A DNA stretch of 64,000 nt from Planctomycetales bacterium (GCA_020426845.1 JAGQPF010000342.1:1-64000); one strand, 5' to 3'; counted from the stretch's first letter, positions 17,284 to 26,709 are shown. Made by a program: numbers and translations. Notes: generated from the letters alone by a model not told the origin.

Positions 17284-17580
17284 AAGTAGAGGAGCAGCTC
17301 TCCCTCTTTTCCCGTGTTCTTGTCGCGTTTGAGAAGGCCGTCAGGAGGCCGAAGGTTAGGAGGCCGTTGAAAAACACCGTTGGAAAACACCGATTAGGCA
17401 ATCGACACTGCAGTGTTGGCCGCCAGGTCGATTTCAACAGGCCGTTGGGCTCTTCGCCGTGGTTGTCCACAACTCGAGGGGCCACCGATAGTTGCGCATG
17501 GCAAAACGCCTTAAGATTGTCGGTTTGCCGGTTTGCGTGCTCGTCTTGTCATCTGCTTGCATTGCGTTAAGGAATAGGTA

Positions 17581-19926
17581 ATGGCGAAGCCCACGTCGGT
17601 TTGGGGTGTCGACCTTGGTCAATGTGCTTTGAAGGCACTGCGATGTCGTCTTGAGGACGGCAAGGTCGTCGCGGATGCGTTCGACTACATCGAATATCCG
17701 AAAATCCTGAGCCAGCCCGAGTCGGACCCGGAACAGTTGGTGGCCGACGCGTTGGAGCAGTTCATGTCTCGCAACGACGTGAAGGGCGGCAAGGTCGCGA
17801 TTTCACTGCCGGGTCAGAGCGGCTTGGCGCGGTTCTTCAAGCCGCCACCGGTCGAGGCCAAGAAGATCCCCGAGATCGTCAAGTACGAGGCCCGACAGCA
17901 GATCCCGTTCCAGCTGGATGAAGTGATCTGGGATTACCAGCAGATGGGCGGCGGCGTGGACGTCGACGGCGTGCAGGTCGACTCGGAGGTCGGTCTGTTC
18001 GCGATGAAAAAGGAGCAGGTTTACCACTTCCTGCGGCCGTATCAGAAAGCCGGCCTGGAATTGGACATCGTGCAGTTGGCGCCGTTCGCCATCTACAACT
18101 ACGTGTCCACCGAGGTGAACCCGATCGAAAACGCGGACTACGATCCGTCGAATCCGCCGGAGTCGTTGGTCGTGCTGTCGATGGGCACCGAGACGACGGA
18201 CTTAGTCGTCACCAACGGCGTGCGAGTTTGGCAACGCAGCGTGCCGATCGGCGGCAACCACTTCACCAAGCAGTTGACCAAGGAGCTGAAGCTGACCTTC
18301 GCCAAGGCGGAGCAGTTAAAACGCAACGCGCGCAAGGCGGAGGACCCGAAGAAGGTTTTCCAAGCCATGCGGCCAGTGTTTGTGGACTTGGTCAACGAGA
18401 TCCAGCGCACGGTCGGCTTCTTTCAGAACCTCGATCGCAGCGCGAAGATCAAGGGCGTGGTGATCCTGGGCAACACCGTCAAACTGCCCGGCCTGCAGGA
18501 GTACCTCTCGAAAAACCTGGGCTACGAGGTCGTGAAGTTCCAGGGCTTCGACGGCGTCGAGAAAGGCGGGGAAGTCGCCGAGGCGCCGACGTTTAAGGAC
18601 AACGCCCTGGCCTACAGCGTGGCCTACGGACTCTGCCTGCAGGGCCTGGGGCGCAGCCGTTTGCGCACAAATCTGATTCCCCGGGAGATTTTGACCGAGC
18701 GGCTCGTGCGCCGCAAAAAGCCCTGGGTCGTCGCTTCGCTCGGCGCACTGCTGATGGCGTGCACGATGAACACCTTCTTCACCAAGCAACAGTGGCAACA
18801 GGTGCATCCGGAAACGGCCACTGCGGGTGTCAGCTGGAATCAAGCCTCCCAAGTGGTGAGCCAATCCGAGTCGCAAGCGAGCGGCTGGAAGTCCAAGTTC
18901 AATGGTCAGCTGGCGACGCTTAATCTGCTCACCGAGTTGGGCAAGGAGGTGGTCGGCAACAATGATCGCCGCTTGCTATGGTTGGAGGTGCTGGCGGCAA
19001 TCAACATGGCGTTGCCGACAACGCCCGGCGTGGAGCCCGGCACGATTCCCAGCGTCGATGAAGTTCCCTTTGACAAGCGGCAAGAGCTCTACATCTCGAA
19101 GGTCGAGACGCAGCACTACGAAGACCTGAAAAAGTGGTTCACCGATCCGGTCAAGAACATCTACATCCAAGGGCGTCTGTCGAGCCTGCGGCTGCAAGAG
19201 ACGCTGGCGCGCGGCGAGCCGGCTCCCGAAACGGTGGCGCCCGCCGCGGCGCCGGAGACGACAGCGGCGGCCGATGGTGCGCCGAGCGCCGATACGAAAG
19301 CGAAGGCGGGCAAGAAGGCCGAGCCCCAAGCGACACCCGAGGAGCTGGAACGCGCCGGACTCAAGGAGCTCAAAGGCCCTGAAGGCCCCGGTTGGGTGAT
19401 TGAACTAACGGCGCACCACTTCTTCAACTCCGACAAGCGGTTCGTGGGCGACGCTCACGTCCGCCAGAAGCTGATCAAGAGCCTCGAGAAGGGCAAGATC
19501 TCTCTGCCGGTCGACCCCAACGATCCAGCCACGATGGAGACGTTCACGCTCGAGGAGCTGGGGATCGGATTCGTGATCACCGCCAAAGGAAAGCTGGATT
19601 TCAAAGCTCGGGTGAAGAACCCCAAGTTTGTCGGCAACCCCAATCAAACGGGTGGCGGCGACATGATGGAAGGCGCTCCATCGATGGAGATGGAGGGAGG
19701 CTTCAACTTCTCGGGCGCACCCAAACGGCCCCAAAAGAAACAGGACGAAGAGCCCACCGAGCCTCCCTACTTGACCGTCCCCCGCTATGACTTCATCGTG
19801 CAGATGGTGTGGCAGGAGAAGGCGCTGAGCGAGCGGCTGGAACAGCTGCGGCTGAAACGGGAAGAAGAAAAGAAAAAGGCTGAGGAAGCAGCCAAACTTG
19901 CCGCCAATAACTCAGGAGCAAACTAA
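17581..19926 (+). CDS. pilM: PilM-like actin-fold protein fused to a PilN-like membrane segment
   Basis: The first ~370 residues of this 781-residue protein match PilM, the cytoplasmic actin-like protein of type IV pilus assembly: GVDLGQCALKAL at the N-terminus, LVVLSMGTETTDLVV in the second lobe, and SVPIGGNHFTKQL. A transmembrane segment (PWVVASLGALLMACTM, ~380-397) follows, then a ~380-residue extracytoplasmic part with an Ala/Glu/Pro-rich linker (~540-590) and a charged KKKAEEAAK end. PilM is normally a separate soluble protein that binds the tail of PilN; here the two appear joined. The next gene starts 3 bases after the stop. Confidence 0.8.
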   Translation: MAKPTSVWGVDLGQCALKALRCRLEDGKVVADAFDYIEYPKILSQPESDPEQLVADALEQFMSRNDVKGGKVAISLPGQSGLARFFKPPPVEAKKIPEIVKYEARQQIPFQLDEVIWDYQQMGGGVDVDGVQVDSEVGLFAMKKEQVYHFLRPYQKAGLELDIVQLAPFAIYNYVSTEVNPIENADYDPSNPPESLVVLSMGTETTDLVVTNGVRVWQRSVPIGGNHFTKQLTKELKLTFAKAEQLKRNARKAEDPKKVFQAMRPVFVDLVNEIQRTVGFFQNLDRSAKIKGVVILGNTVKLPGLQEYLSKNLGYEVVKFQGFDGVEKGGEVAEAPTFKDNALAYSVAYGLCLQGLGRSRLRTNLIPREILTERLVRRKKPWVVASLGALLMACTMNTFFTKQQWQQVHPETATAGVSWNQASQVVSQSESQASGWKSKFNGQLATLNLLTELGKEVVGNNDRRLLWLEVLAAINMALPTTPGVEPGTIPSVDEVPFDKRQELYISKVETQHYEDLKKWFTDPVKNIYIQGRLSSLRLQETLARGEPAPETVAPAAAPETTAAADGAPSADTKAKAGKKAEPQATPEELERAGLKELKGPEGPGWVIELTAHHFFNSDKRFVGDAHVRQKLIKSLEKGKISLPVDPNDPATMETFTLEELGIGFVITAKGKLDFKARVKNPKFVGNPNQTGGGDMMEGAPSMEMEGGFNFSGAPKRPQKKQDEEPTEPPYLTVPRYDFIVQMVWQEKALSERLEQLRLKREEEKKKAEEAAKLAANNSGAN

Positions 19927-19929
19927 GTC

Positions 19930-21447
19930 ATGGATCAACTCAAGCCGATTTTGGCGGGCATTAAAACTCATCGCTTCTGGATCGTCTCCGGCATCGTCCT
20001 GGCCGCGTGCATCGGCACGTGGTACATGGAGACGAATCGACTGCGCGAAGAAACCAAGAAGCAGGTCTCCGCGCTGGATCAGCAACGCAGCCAAATGACG
20101 TTGCTCCAGGGGCAGAATCTGCATCCCAATCCCGCGATTCATAAAGGCATGGACCAACTCCTGGTCAAACAGTACCAGGAGCTCGGCAAGGCGTGGAACG
20201 AGCAGTACCAACGTCAAGAGGACGTGCTCGTCTGGCCCACTCTGCTGGAAGACGACTTTATTAACGACGTGAAACAGCTGAAGCCGATCGAGAGCAAGGT
20301 GTCGGCCACCTACGACGAGCTCCAGGAGCCGCTCAGCAAAGATTTGCGGGACCGTTACAAATACTACATTCGGGATTACTTGCCGAAGCTGGCCGACATC
20401 GTCGGGGCCCATTGGACTCCCGAAGGCAAGGCGCCCGAGGACAAGGTGATCTTGGTGGACTGGAATCCGTCCAATCAGACGGCGTTGCAGGACACGCGTT
20501 TCAGCTGGTCCAACACAACCCCCACGACGCTGGAAGTGTTGTACGCCCAAGAGGACATGTGGGTGCTGACGGCGTTGCTGGAGATCATCCGCAACGTCAA
20601 CGGCAACATCAAAGGCAAGTACCAAGCTGCCATCAAAGAGATCGACTTCCTGGAGATCGGCCCCGACGCGATGGGGCTGGCCGGCGAAGTCCAGAGTCTC
20701 GAAGCCCAGGCCCGGCCCGGAAGCGGAAGCGGCATGGGGATGGGGATGGAGAGCAGCATGGGGATGGGCATGTCGATGGATAGCGGCATGGACCCGGCAA
20801 GCAGTGGCAGCGGCAGTGGCGGTGGCGGCAATGGCAAACAGGCCGATGCCAACGACCCCGCTCAGAATCGTTATGTAGACAAGGATTTCAAACCATTGCC
20901 CGCCAAGCGGCTGCGCGAGGCGTACGATTCGGAGAAGCCCGAGGACGCGATCTACGCCGTGGCCAAGCGCATTCCGGTGCGAATGCGGCTCACCATGGAT
21001 CAGCGAAAAGTCTCGCGTCTGCTCGCCGAGTGTGCGAACTACAAGATGCAATTGGAAGTTCGCCAAGTTCGCATCAACTGTCCCTCGGGGAGCACGTTCC
21101 GCATGCGAGCCGGCGGCGGTGGCGGCGGATCCGAGGGTGGCGGTGAAATGTCCAACGAAATGATGATGGACGGCGGTTTTGGCGGCGGCGGCGGCTTCGG
21201 CGGCAGCGGCTTTGGCGAAGAGGGAGCCTCCCCCGAAATGGAAATGGGCGCCGGCTACAGTGGAGGAATGGGCGGAACCGGCAACCAGCCGCTGAAGCTC
21301 GAGGACTCCTCGCCATGGGACGTGACGGTCGAAATCTATGGCATCATTCTGTTTTACAATCCCGTGGCGATCTCGAAGATCGAAGCGAAATTGAACCTTC
21401 CCGAGCAGGGCGCCGGTGACCAGCCCGCCACGGTCGGCGCAGGTTAA
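19930..21447 (+). CDS. Single-span membrane protein, possible PilO analogue, Met/Gly-rich
   Basis: The 505-residue protein has a short cytoplasmic tail, one transmembrane segment (FWIVSGIVLAACIGTWYM, ~17-34), then a helical region (~38-75) as in PilO. Two low-complexity stretches follow: GSGMGMGMESSMGMGMSM at ~258-285 and a Gly-rich part at ~385-445 (EGGGEMSNEMMMDGGFGGGG). The C-terminus ends in a beta-type segment (WDVTVEIYGIILFYNP) of the kind found in PilO/GspM ferredoxin-like folds. Position after a PilM-N fusion supports a PilO role, but sequence similarity alone is weak. Confidence 0.65.
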   Translation: MDQLKPILAGIKTHRFWIVSGIVLAACIGTWYMETNRLREETKKQVSALDQQRSQMTLLQGQNLHPNPAIHKGMDQLLVKQYQELGKAWNEQYQRQEDVLVWPTLLEDDFINDVKQLKPIESKVSATYDELQEPLSKDLRDRYKYYIRDYLPKLADIVGAHWTPEGKAPEDKVILVDWNPSNQTALQDTRFSWSNTTPTTLEVLYAQEDMWVLTALLEIIRNVNGNIKGKYQAAIKEIDFLEIGPDAMGLAGEVQSLEAQARPGSGSGMGMGMESSMGMGMSMDSGMDPASSGSGSGGGGNGKQADANDPAQNRYVDKDFKPLPAKRLREAYDSEKPEDAIYAVAKRIPVRMRLTMDQRKVSRLLAECANYKMQLEVRQVRINCPSGSTFRMRAGGGGGGSEGGGEMSNEMMMDGGFGGGGGFGGSGFGEEGASPEMEMGAGYSGGMGGTGNQPLKLEDSSPWDVTVEIYGIILFYNPVAISKIEAKLNLPEQGAGDQPATVGAG

Positions 21448-21526
21448 GCGTGTAGGATTTGGTTTGTAGATCGGCGACAGTCCGGCTGCCGGACTCACGG
21501 GATCGAGAACGCGTCAGGAGCGTGCA

Positions 21527-23689
21527 ATGAAACTCAGCGGCGACACGATTAAGCAGTTCTTCGTCGAGCATGTCGAGAAAATCGGCTTTGGCGTCGCGAT
21601 GGCGCTGGTCGGACTGTTTGTCTACAGCGGCTTGCAGCTCGAGGGCTACAAAAACACGCCGTCCGAGCTCAAGGACCTGGCCGCCGCAGCCTCGCAGCGA
21701 GTGGCCAGCTTCAAGTGGGATGAGAAACTCGAGCAGGAGGAGCTCGATCCCAAACGCGTGTTCTCCGAGGAGGTGAAGGCGTCGTCCTTGCCCGTCGACC
21801 CAACCGGCTATTCGGCCACCAAGCCGCTGAACCCGATCCTGGATGTGCCGATCGTCAAGCGAGGCGACCCGGAAATCCTGCCGCCACGGGATCTCGAAGT
21901 GCAGGTCGCCTTCGGCCCGCTGGCCATCATCGGCGCCACCAATCCAATTGCCGACCTCGAGCCGGCCCCCAAGCCCGAGCCCAAAGTCATTCGCAAACGA
22001 GCGCCCCGGAAACGGCGGCCACGCAACCGTGGCGGCGCGGAGGGCATGAGCTCGGATATGGGCATGGGCATGGAGGACTCCATGATGATGGAGGACGAGT
22101 CCGACGCCGCTGCGGACAGCATGAGCATGGGCATGGGCGCCGGCATGGAGGGCATGACCGGATCGCAGCCGGCAGGGCCGCGCGCTCGGCGGTTCCCCAA
22201 TGCCCCGAAGTATTGGCTGAGCACCAACGCCAATGCCCCGATGTCCAGCTCTGCGCCCACCAACGTCTCCAACCGCGGTGTTGAAGGGCGGCTCGTGGTT
22301 TGCGTGACCGCGCCTGTGCCGTTCCAGGAGCAGTACGACGCGTTTGAGCGAGAATTCAAGGACTCGATCGACTATCGCCCCTCGCGCGACGAGCCTAAGT
22401 ACCTGTCGTTCATCGTTCAACGCTCGGAAGTGGGCGACGACCCGAATGACCTCAATTGGCAAACGATCTCCAATCTCGTGATGGCGCAGCAAGAGTACCG
22501 CAAGTATGCGATGCGCGGTCGAGAAGTGATTGACCCGCTGTACGCCATGGGCAATGTCTTGACCATGGAGATGCCACCGCTGTTGCTGACCGATACGGAT
22601 TACAAGATCGGCGGCCACTCCCAGATCCCCCTGAAGCGAGACAAACCGGCCTCCAAGGCGAAGTCGGACGGCGCCCATGGCGCAATCGAGGATCCCGCGA
22701 CTCCCGGCAACCCGCTGATTCCCACGAATCCTCGTGGCGGCAGCGGCATGAGCTCCGATGGCATGGGCATGAGCTCCGATGGAATGGGCATGAGCTCGGA
22801 CGGAATGGGCATGAGCTCGGATGGCATGGGCATGAGCTCCGACGGCATGGGAATGGGAATGGACGGCGGCAGCGGCGGCGGGCCACGCGTCCCCATGACC
22901 GAATTCAAGCTGCTGCGATACTTCGACACCACGGCACAGCCCGGCAAGAAATATCGCTATCGATTCCAGCTGTTGCTGGAGGATCCCAACAATCCGCGAA
23001 TGGGCGGGCCGCTGAACGATCGAATTCTCAAGGCCGAAGTGTTGGAGCGACTCAAGGAAGTCACCGCGCAGGAGCAGGCCAATAACTACAAGATCTTCTA
23101 CCGATTTTCGCCTTGGAGCGATCCGTCCCCCGTGGTCGAAATGCCGTCGATCGGCGAAGTCTATGCCGGTCCTGGCATGGAGATCGTCCGCTCCAAACAT
23201 TCGCCGCCAACCAAGACGGGCGGGGTGATCAATTTCATCCGCCCGGTCGCCAAACTCGCCGCCGTCATCTGGGGCGGGCGCCAAGTGCCCACGCGCGTGT
23301 CCTACACCGCGAATGAAGCGACCTACGGCACCGTGCTCAATACCAAGTCCGATCTCAAAATCATCGATCCGTTGACTCTGGAGCTGAAACTGGCCAAGGA
23401 CTTCCCGTTCCGTTCCGACAACGTGGTGGTGGATTTAGAGGGCGCCAATTCGCTGACACCCAACGAGCGCGAGAACCCGCAGTTGGCGCCGATGGCGTTT
23501 GCCATCACCGACGCCGCAGGGAACCTGATCGTCCGTGACGAAGTCGAGGATGCCGAGCAGTTCCATATCTTCTCGTTCGTCGACGACGAACCGCCTCCGG
23601 TCGTCGAGCAATCCGGCGGCGCCGCCGGAGGTGCTCCCGGCATGCAAATGGGCGATGGCATGGGGCTCGATTTCGGCGCCGGCTCCTAG
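21527..23689 (+). CDS. Single-span membrane protein with SSDGMGM tandem repeats, possible third pilus-complex subunit
   Basis: The 720-residue protein has one membrane segment near residues 17-35 (VAMALVGLFVYSGLQL), then mostly soluble domains. A KRAPRKRRPRNR basic patch (~165) precedes a first Met/Gly/Ser stretch. At residues ~405-445 the unit SSDGMGM is repeated about five times. A region around 460-550 reads like a fibronectin-type fold (KYRYRFQLLLEDPNNPR). It ends in another Met/Gly-rich tail. It belongs to the pilM operon (79-base gap). I do not recognise the family. Confidence 0.65.
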   Translation: MKLSGDTIKQFFVEHVEKIGFGVAMALVGLFVYSGLQLEGYKNTPSELKDLAAAASQRVASFKWDEKLEQEELDPKRVFSEEVKASSLPVDPTGYSATKPLNPILDVPIVKRGDPEILPPRDLEVQVAFGPLAIIGATNPIADLEPAPKPEPKVIRKRAPRKRRPRNRGGAEGMSSDMGMGMEDSMMMEDESDAAADSMSMGMGAGMEGMTGSQPAGPRARRFPNAPKYWLSTNANAPMSSSAPTNVSNRGVEGRLVVCVTAPVPFQEQYDAFEREFKDSIDYRPSRDEPKYLSFIVQRSEVGDDPNDLNWQTISNLVMAQQEYRKYAMRGREVIDPLYAMGNVLTMEMPPLLLTDTDYKIGGHSQIPLKRDKPASKAKSDGAHGAIEDPATPGNPLIPTNPRGGSGMSSDGMGMSSDGMGMSSDGMGMSSDGMGMSSDGMGMGMDGGSGGGPRVPMTEFKLLRYFDTTAQPGKKYRYRFQLLLEDPNNPRMGGPLNDRILKAEVLERLKEVTAQEQANNYKIFYRFSPWSDPSPVVEMPSIGEVYAGPGMEIVRSKHSPPTKTGGVINFIRPVAKLAAVIWGGRQVPTRVSYTANEATYGTVLNTKSDLKIIDPLTLELKLAKDFPFRSDNVVVDLEGANSLTPNERENPQLAPMAFAITDAAGNLIVRDEVEDAEQFHIFSFVDDEPPPVVEQSGGAAGGAPGMQMGDGMGLDFGAGS
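22741..22870 (+). repeat. In-gene tandem repeats encoding SSDGMGM
   Basis: About five copies of a 21-base unit (ggcatgagctccgatggcat and variants) keep the frame. Similar but shorter Met/Gly repeats occur in the same gene near 22048-22155 and in the preceding gene near 20731-20790. Confidence 0.75.
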
Positions 23690-23715
23690 CACTTAGAGCC
23701 AGCGCGAGCTCGGGG

Positions 23716-23834
23716 AACAGGCTGGCAGCCTGTGTTTGTTGTCCCGTTGTCGGCTGGCAGCCTGTGTTTGTTTGTCCCTTCGTTGGCCCCGAGCGCAAGC
23801 TCGGGGAACACAGGCTGGCAGCCTGTGCCACATG
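23716..23834. repeat. Three copies of an aggctggcagcctgtg palindromic repeat
   Basis: The core CAGGCTGGCAGCCTG (almost self-complementary) occurs near 23718, 23752 and 23812, with cggggaaca flanks. It lies exactly between convergent genes, where a hairpin could end transcription in both directions. Related copies are at 27338-27402, 29821-29993 and, diverged, near 30384-30440. Confidence 0.7.
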
Positions 23835-24377
23835 TCAATCCGAATCCGTGATTGCCAGGAGCGTGAAACGTCGCGCTTCCATGTCGCGAATCAGATAGGT
23901 GGTGTCCCACGCGACGTCGGCGAACCAAGGCGTCCACGGAGCGTGGCACCAGGCCGCCGACGCTTGCAGCACTCGGTCGTCGAGCAAACTGTCAATGAAT
24001 GCGCGGGCAAGCGATCGGGCTTCCTCAAGGCCGCCCTCGAAGCTGTCGTAGGCGCCGCCCATCAGCAATTGATAGGCGAGATCGCCCTCCATCGCCAGCG
24101 GGTTGGTCAACTGCCAATCCTCCGTGCACTCGACTCGCTCGGGGATTTGAAGGTCGGGCGCCGCGTCGCGCATGGCCGGGTGACAGGCGAGTTGCAGGAG
24201 TTGCTCGAGCGTAGGCAAATCGCTGAACTCAAGAGTCTCCCAGGCCGACGCATCCGCTGGCTCGAGAGAGACGCAAACGGCGCCGCCGTTGACGTGAGTG
24301 GCTTGAAGCACTTCCACCAGACGCGCGGTGGACTCGCTGCAGGACAACACCCGCAGGGGGAGCTCTGCGATTTCCAT
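23835..24377 (-). CDS. Hypothetical protein
   Basis: The 180-residue soluble protein has no signal peptide or recognisable motif. It is acidic, with Trp-rich segments (WCHAPWTPWFADVAWDTTY, ~145-165). It is the last gene of a minus-strand group after the phosphopantetheinyl transferase, 119 bases downstream. Confidence 0.55.
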   Translation of the reverse strand: MEIAELPLRVLSCSESTARLVEVLQATHVNGGAVCVSLEPADASAWETLEFSDLPTLEQLLQLACHPAMRDAAPDLQIPERVECTEDWQLTNPLAMEGDLAYQLLMGGAYDSFEGGLEEARSLARAFIDSLLDDRVLQASAAWCHAPWTPWFADVAWDTTYLIRDMEARRFTLLAITDSD

Positions 24378-24496
24378 GAGCTTTCGGGATCCTTTCGATT
24401 AAGCCTGCACCAATCTCGTCCAGCAGAATGCTATCCGAATGCCGGTGGGTGTTTTACAACAAGCTGGAAGAGTGCACTTGGTAAAGTCGGCCCAAC

Positions 24497-25357
24497 TCAC
24501 GACTCGAGTTCGTGAACTTCGGTGAATGAACGCAATGTCACACGTGGTCGACAGAGAGACTCCATGGCGACAGCGACCCGTTCCCGTGACAACAGCAGCT
24601 CGTCAAAGTGCCATCGCTCGGGGGCGCCGCGCGGCATCTTCGGACGATGGGCGTCTGGCATGTCAGCCGTGTCGGCCGGCCGTTGGCCGGGGCTTGGCTT
24701 CCAGGTCGGCACGTCATCAGCGCTGCTGGAACGGCGAAACTGCACGGACGGAGGCGCATCGTCGAACAGCTCGAAACAGAAGGTGTCGAGTCCCAGCGTG
24801 ATGCCCTGACCGACGGCTTTGACATACGCCTCCTTCAACGTCCAAAAACGCAGGAACAGCTGCTCCTTGTCCTGAACGTCCGCGTCTTCAACCACTGCCG
24901 CTTCCGAAGGCGCGAAGAATCTCCGGGCCAGGCTCCAATGCGATCCGCGCTCCAACGTTTCGACGTCGGCGCCGAGCCGGGAAACATCCGCGCTGATCGC
25001 GGCCACGGTGACCCCGCGACTATGGGATAAGTTAAAGGCCGGCGCCTCGATCCCCGAGCCATTGGTCGCCGCTTCGGGACGACCGTACGGGCCGAGCTGA
25101 AACAGCCAATGTTGAGGCGGCACGCCCGTGTGTTTCGAGAGCAGCGTTCGCAACATTCCTCGGCCGACCGCGAAACGCAGCTGGTCCTCGGGTCGGCGAT
25201 AGCGAAGTTGCCTCGTCCGCTCCTCGTCGGTGAGCCAGCTCTCGAAGCGAGCGACGACGGAGGTGTCCAGGTCCGCATGTGCGGCGCGCCACACTTCGAC
25301 TTGCGGCGACGACTCGCTGCTTGTCCGCGTTTCGTGTTGGTGAGGTTTGAGCGACAT
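24497..25357 (-). CDS. 4'-phosphopantetheinyl transferase superfamily protein (Sfp-type)
   Basis: The 286-residue enzyme would move phosphopantetheine from CoA to a carrier protein. Motifs are FNLSHSRG, the Mg-binding GADVE and FWTLKEAYVKA. N-terminal VGRGMLRTLLSKHTG is also typical. Between the last motif and the C-terminal strand there is a ~35-residue Pro/Arg-rich segment (WKPSPGQRPADTADMPDAHR near residues 215-235) that I do not expect in the family; its DNA contains ggccggccgttggcc. ATG 25357, 5 bases after the upstream stop, is chosen over an upstream TTG at 25381. Confidence 0.82.
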   Translation of the reverse strand: MSLKPHQHETRTSSESSPQVEVWRAAHADLDTSVVARFESWLTDEERTRQLRYRRPEDQLRFAVGRGMLRTLLSKHTGVPPQHWLFQLGPYGRPEAATNGSGIEAPAFNLSHSRGVTVAAISADVSRLGADVETLERGSHWSLARRFFAPSEAAVVEDADVQDKEQLFLRFWTLKEAYVKAVGQGITLGLDTFCFELFDDAPPSVQFRRSSSADDVPTWKPSPGQRPADTADMPDAHRPKMPRGAPERWHFDELLLSRERVAVAMESLCRPRVTLRSFTEVHELES

Positions 25358-25362
25358 GGAGT

Positions 25363-26691
25363 TCACCGGGCGACTCGCCAAAGCAACTTGGGCAGCTGGA
25401 TCGTGCCGATATCGTGCGCATCCTGCGAGTCGTGCGCATTGGCCGTTGCTGTTGGCTCGGTCTCAACAGCAGGCTCCGCTGAGTCGACGTCGGCTATCCC
25501 ATCGCTTGCCTCCGTCGGCGCCTCCTCGACATCTCGCACGATCTCGGCAAGGCCCAGTTCGGAAGCCAGCTCGCGGATGGCCCGCACTTCGTCGGAGCAC
25601 CGGTCCGCCACTTCATTCACTTCAAAACGGTCGGCCGGCTTGGAGTAGAGATCGGTGGTGTCGCCCTCGAGCCGCGCGAACCATGCGGCCGTGCGGAACG
25701 CAACTTGCCCCTTGCCTAGCGACACGGCGAGTTGCGAGCTCGGCGCAGCCAACGGCGGCTCGTCGAGCCACTTGGCACTTTCCCGGGGAGCGACTCGATG
25801 CCAGCGAGCGAGCAATTGGTAGAGCGTGTCGTTCTGCGCGATTCGCGAGACACGAAAGCAGGCTTGGTCGCCATGCGGATGCCGCACGATCAAGGGAGTA
25901 TGCAACAGTTCGTCGTGCAACGGCGCCTCTTCCGGACCAGCGGCGCCGTGCTCCCCCAACGGATATCCGCGCGGCGATGTGAGCACGAACAACGCCTGCC
26001 GGCGCTCCGCCCAATCCAGCAGCAACGGCAGACATTCGTCGAGAACTCGCACTTGGGCGGCGGCGCCGAGCAGCCATGTGAAGCGCACATCGGGATCGCA
26101 CTCGCCAGCCTGCATTGGCGGCGTCACGAAGCTGGGAGTGTCGCAGTCCTCTCCGACTGCCAGTTCCTCCCGTATCTCCCCGGGAGCGTCCCAAGCGCCC
26201 ATGAGACCTCGCAGGTGGAGCCAACTGCACGAGCCGTTCGGCTCGCTGGCCGCCGTGGTCATGGCATCCAAAGCGCCAGCGACCAATTGCGCGATGCCGG
26301 TCGCCGCGAGCTCACTGGCCGTGCGATTGGAATCGTGGCGAGCCTGGAGCAACACGTCACGGAAGTCGTCCGCGTCCGGCAGTTCGGAAACCTCCGGCTC
26401 ATCGGTCACCAACAAGCTCGCTTGACCGGCCGATCGCAGCAGAGCAGGCAGGGATGGGGCGGGCCGTTGCGAGCTCGAGCGCGCGGCGAGGCCACGGATC
26501 TCGCCTCGCCACCAACCGAGGTAGTTGTCGAGAAGCGATGGCCCTGGACTGTGGCACTCTTCGAAGGTCACACCGTCCGCGGCCAACTGGTTGGCCACGG
26601 GTGTATCGAACCACGTGTTGCCGTAAGGGCCGAGCCAGCCGGCGCGAAGGCCGTCGACGACGACAATCAAAGAGTGACATGAATCAGGCAT
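25363..26691 (-). CDS. Sulfatase/alkaline phosphatase-fold protein lacking the sulfatase active-site cysteine motif
   Basis: The 442-residue protein starts like sulfatases (LIVVVDGLRAGWLGPYGNTW, with TPVANQLAADGVTFEECHSPG), but where active sulfatases have CxPxR it has CHSPGPSLLDNY. RGYPLGEHG and a later LIVRHP region match the family's C-terminal half. There is no signal peptide. The last ~60 residues are acidic and Ala-rich. It is probably not a working sulfatase; it could be a phospho-transferase relative or a non-enzymatic member. It is linked to the Nudix and phosphopantetheinyl transferase genes. Confidence 0.7.
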   Translation of the reverse strand: MPDSCHSLIVVVDGLRAGWLGPYGNTWFDTPVANQLAADGVTFEECHSPGPSLLDNYLGWWRGEIRGLAARSSSQRPAPSLPALLRSAGQASLLVTDEPEVSELPDADDFRDVLLQARHDSNRTASELAATGIAQLVAGALDAMTTAASEPNGSCSWLHLRGLMGAWDAPGEIREELAVGEDCDTPSFVTPPMQAGECDPDVRFTWLLGAAAQVRVLDECLPLLLDWAERRQALFVLTSPRGYPLGEHGAAGPEEAPLHDELLHTPLIVRHPHGDQACFRVSRIAQNDTLYQLLARWHRVAPRESAKWLDEPPLAAPSSQLAVSLGKGQVAFRTAAWFARLEGDTTDLYSKPADRFEVNEVADRCSDEVRAIRELASELGLAEIVRDVEEAPTEASDGIADVDSAEPAVETEPTATANAHDSQDAHDIGTIQLPKLLWRVAR

Positions 26692-26709
26692 GGAATAGCG
26701 TCGCTCGAG

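Noticed and set aside
17463-17472. TTGTCCACAA as a possible DnaA box
   Set aside because: Only one box, not an exact match to TTATNCACA, and no replication genes near; not enough for an origin.
21344-23284. Long minus-strand open frame rich in His and Ala
   Set aside because: Antisense of the Met/Gly-repeat genes; the His/Ala richness (HAHAIRAHAHS-type) is a direct result of reading those repeats backwards.
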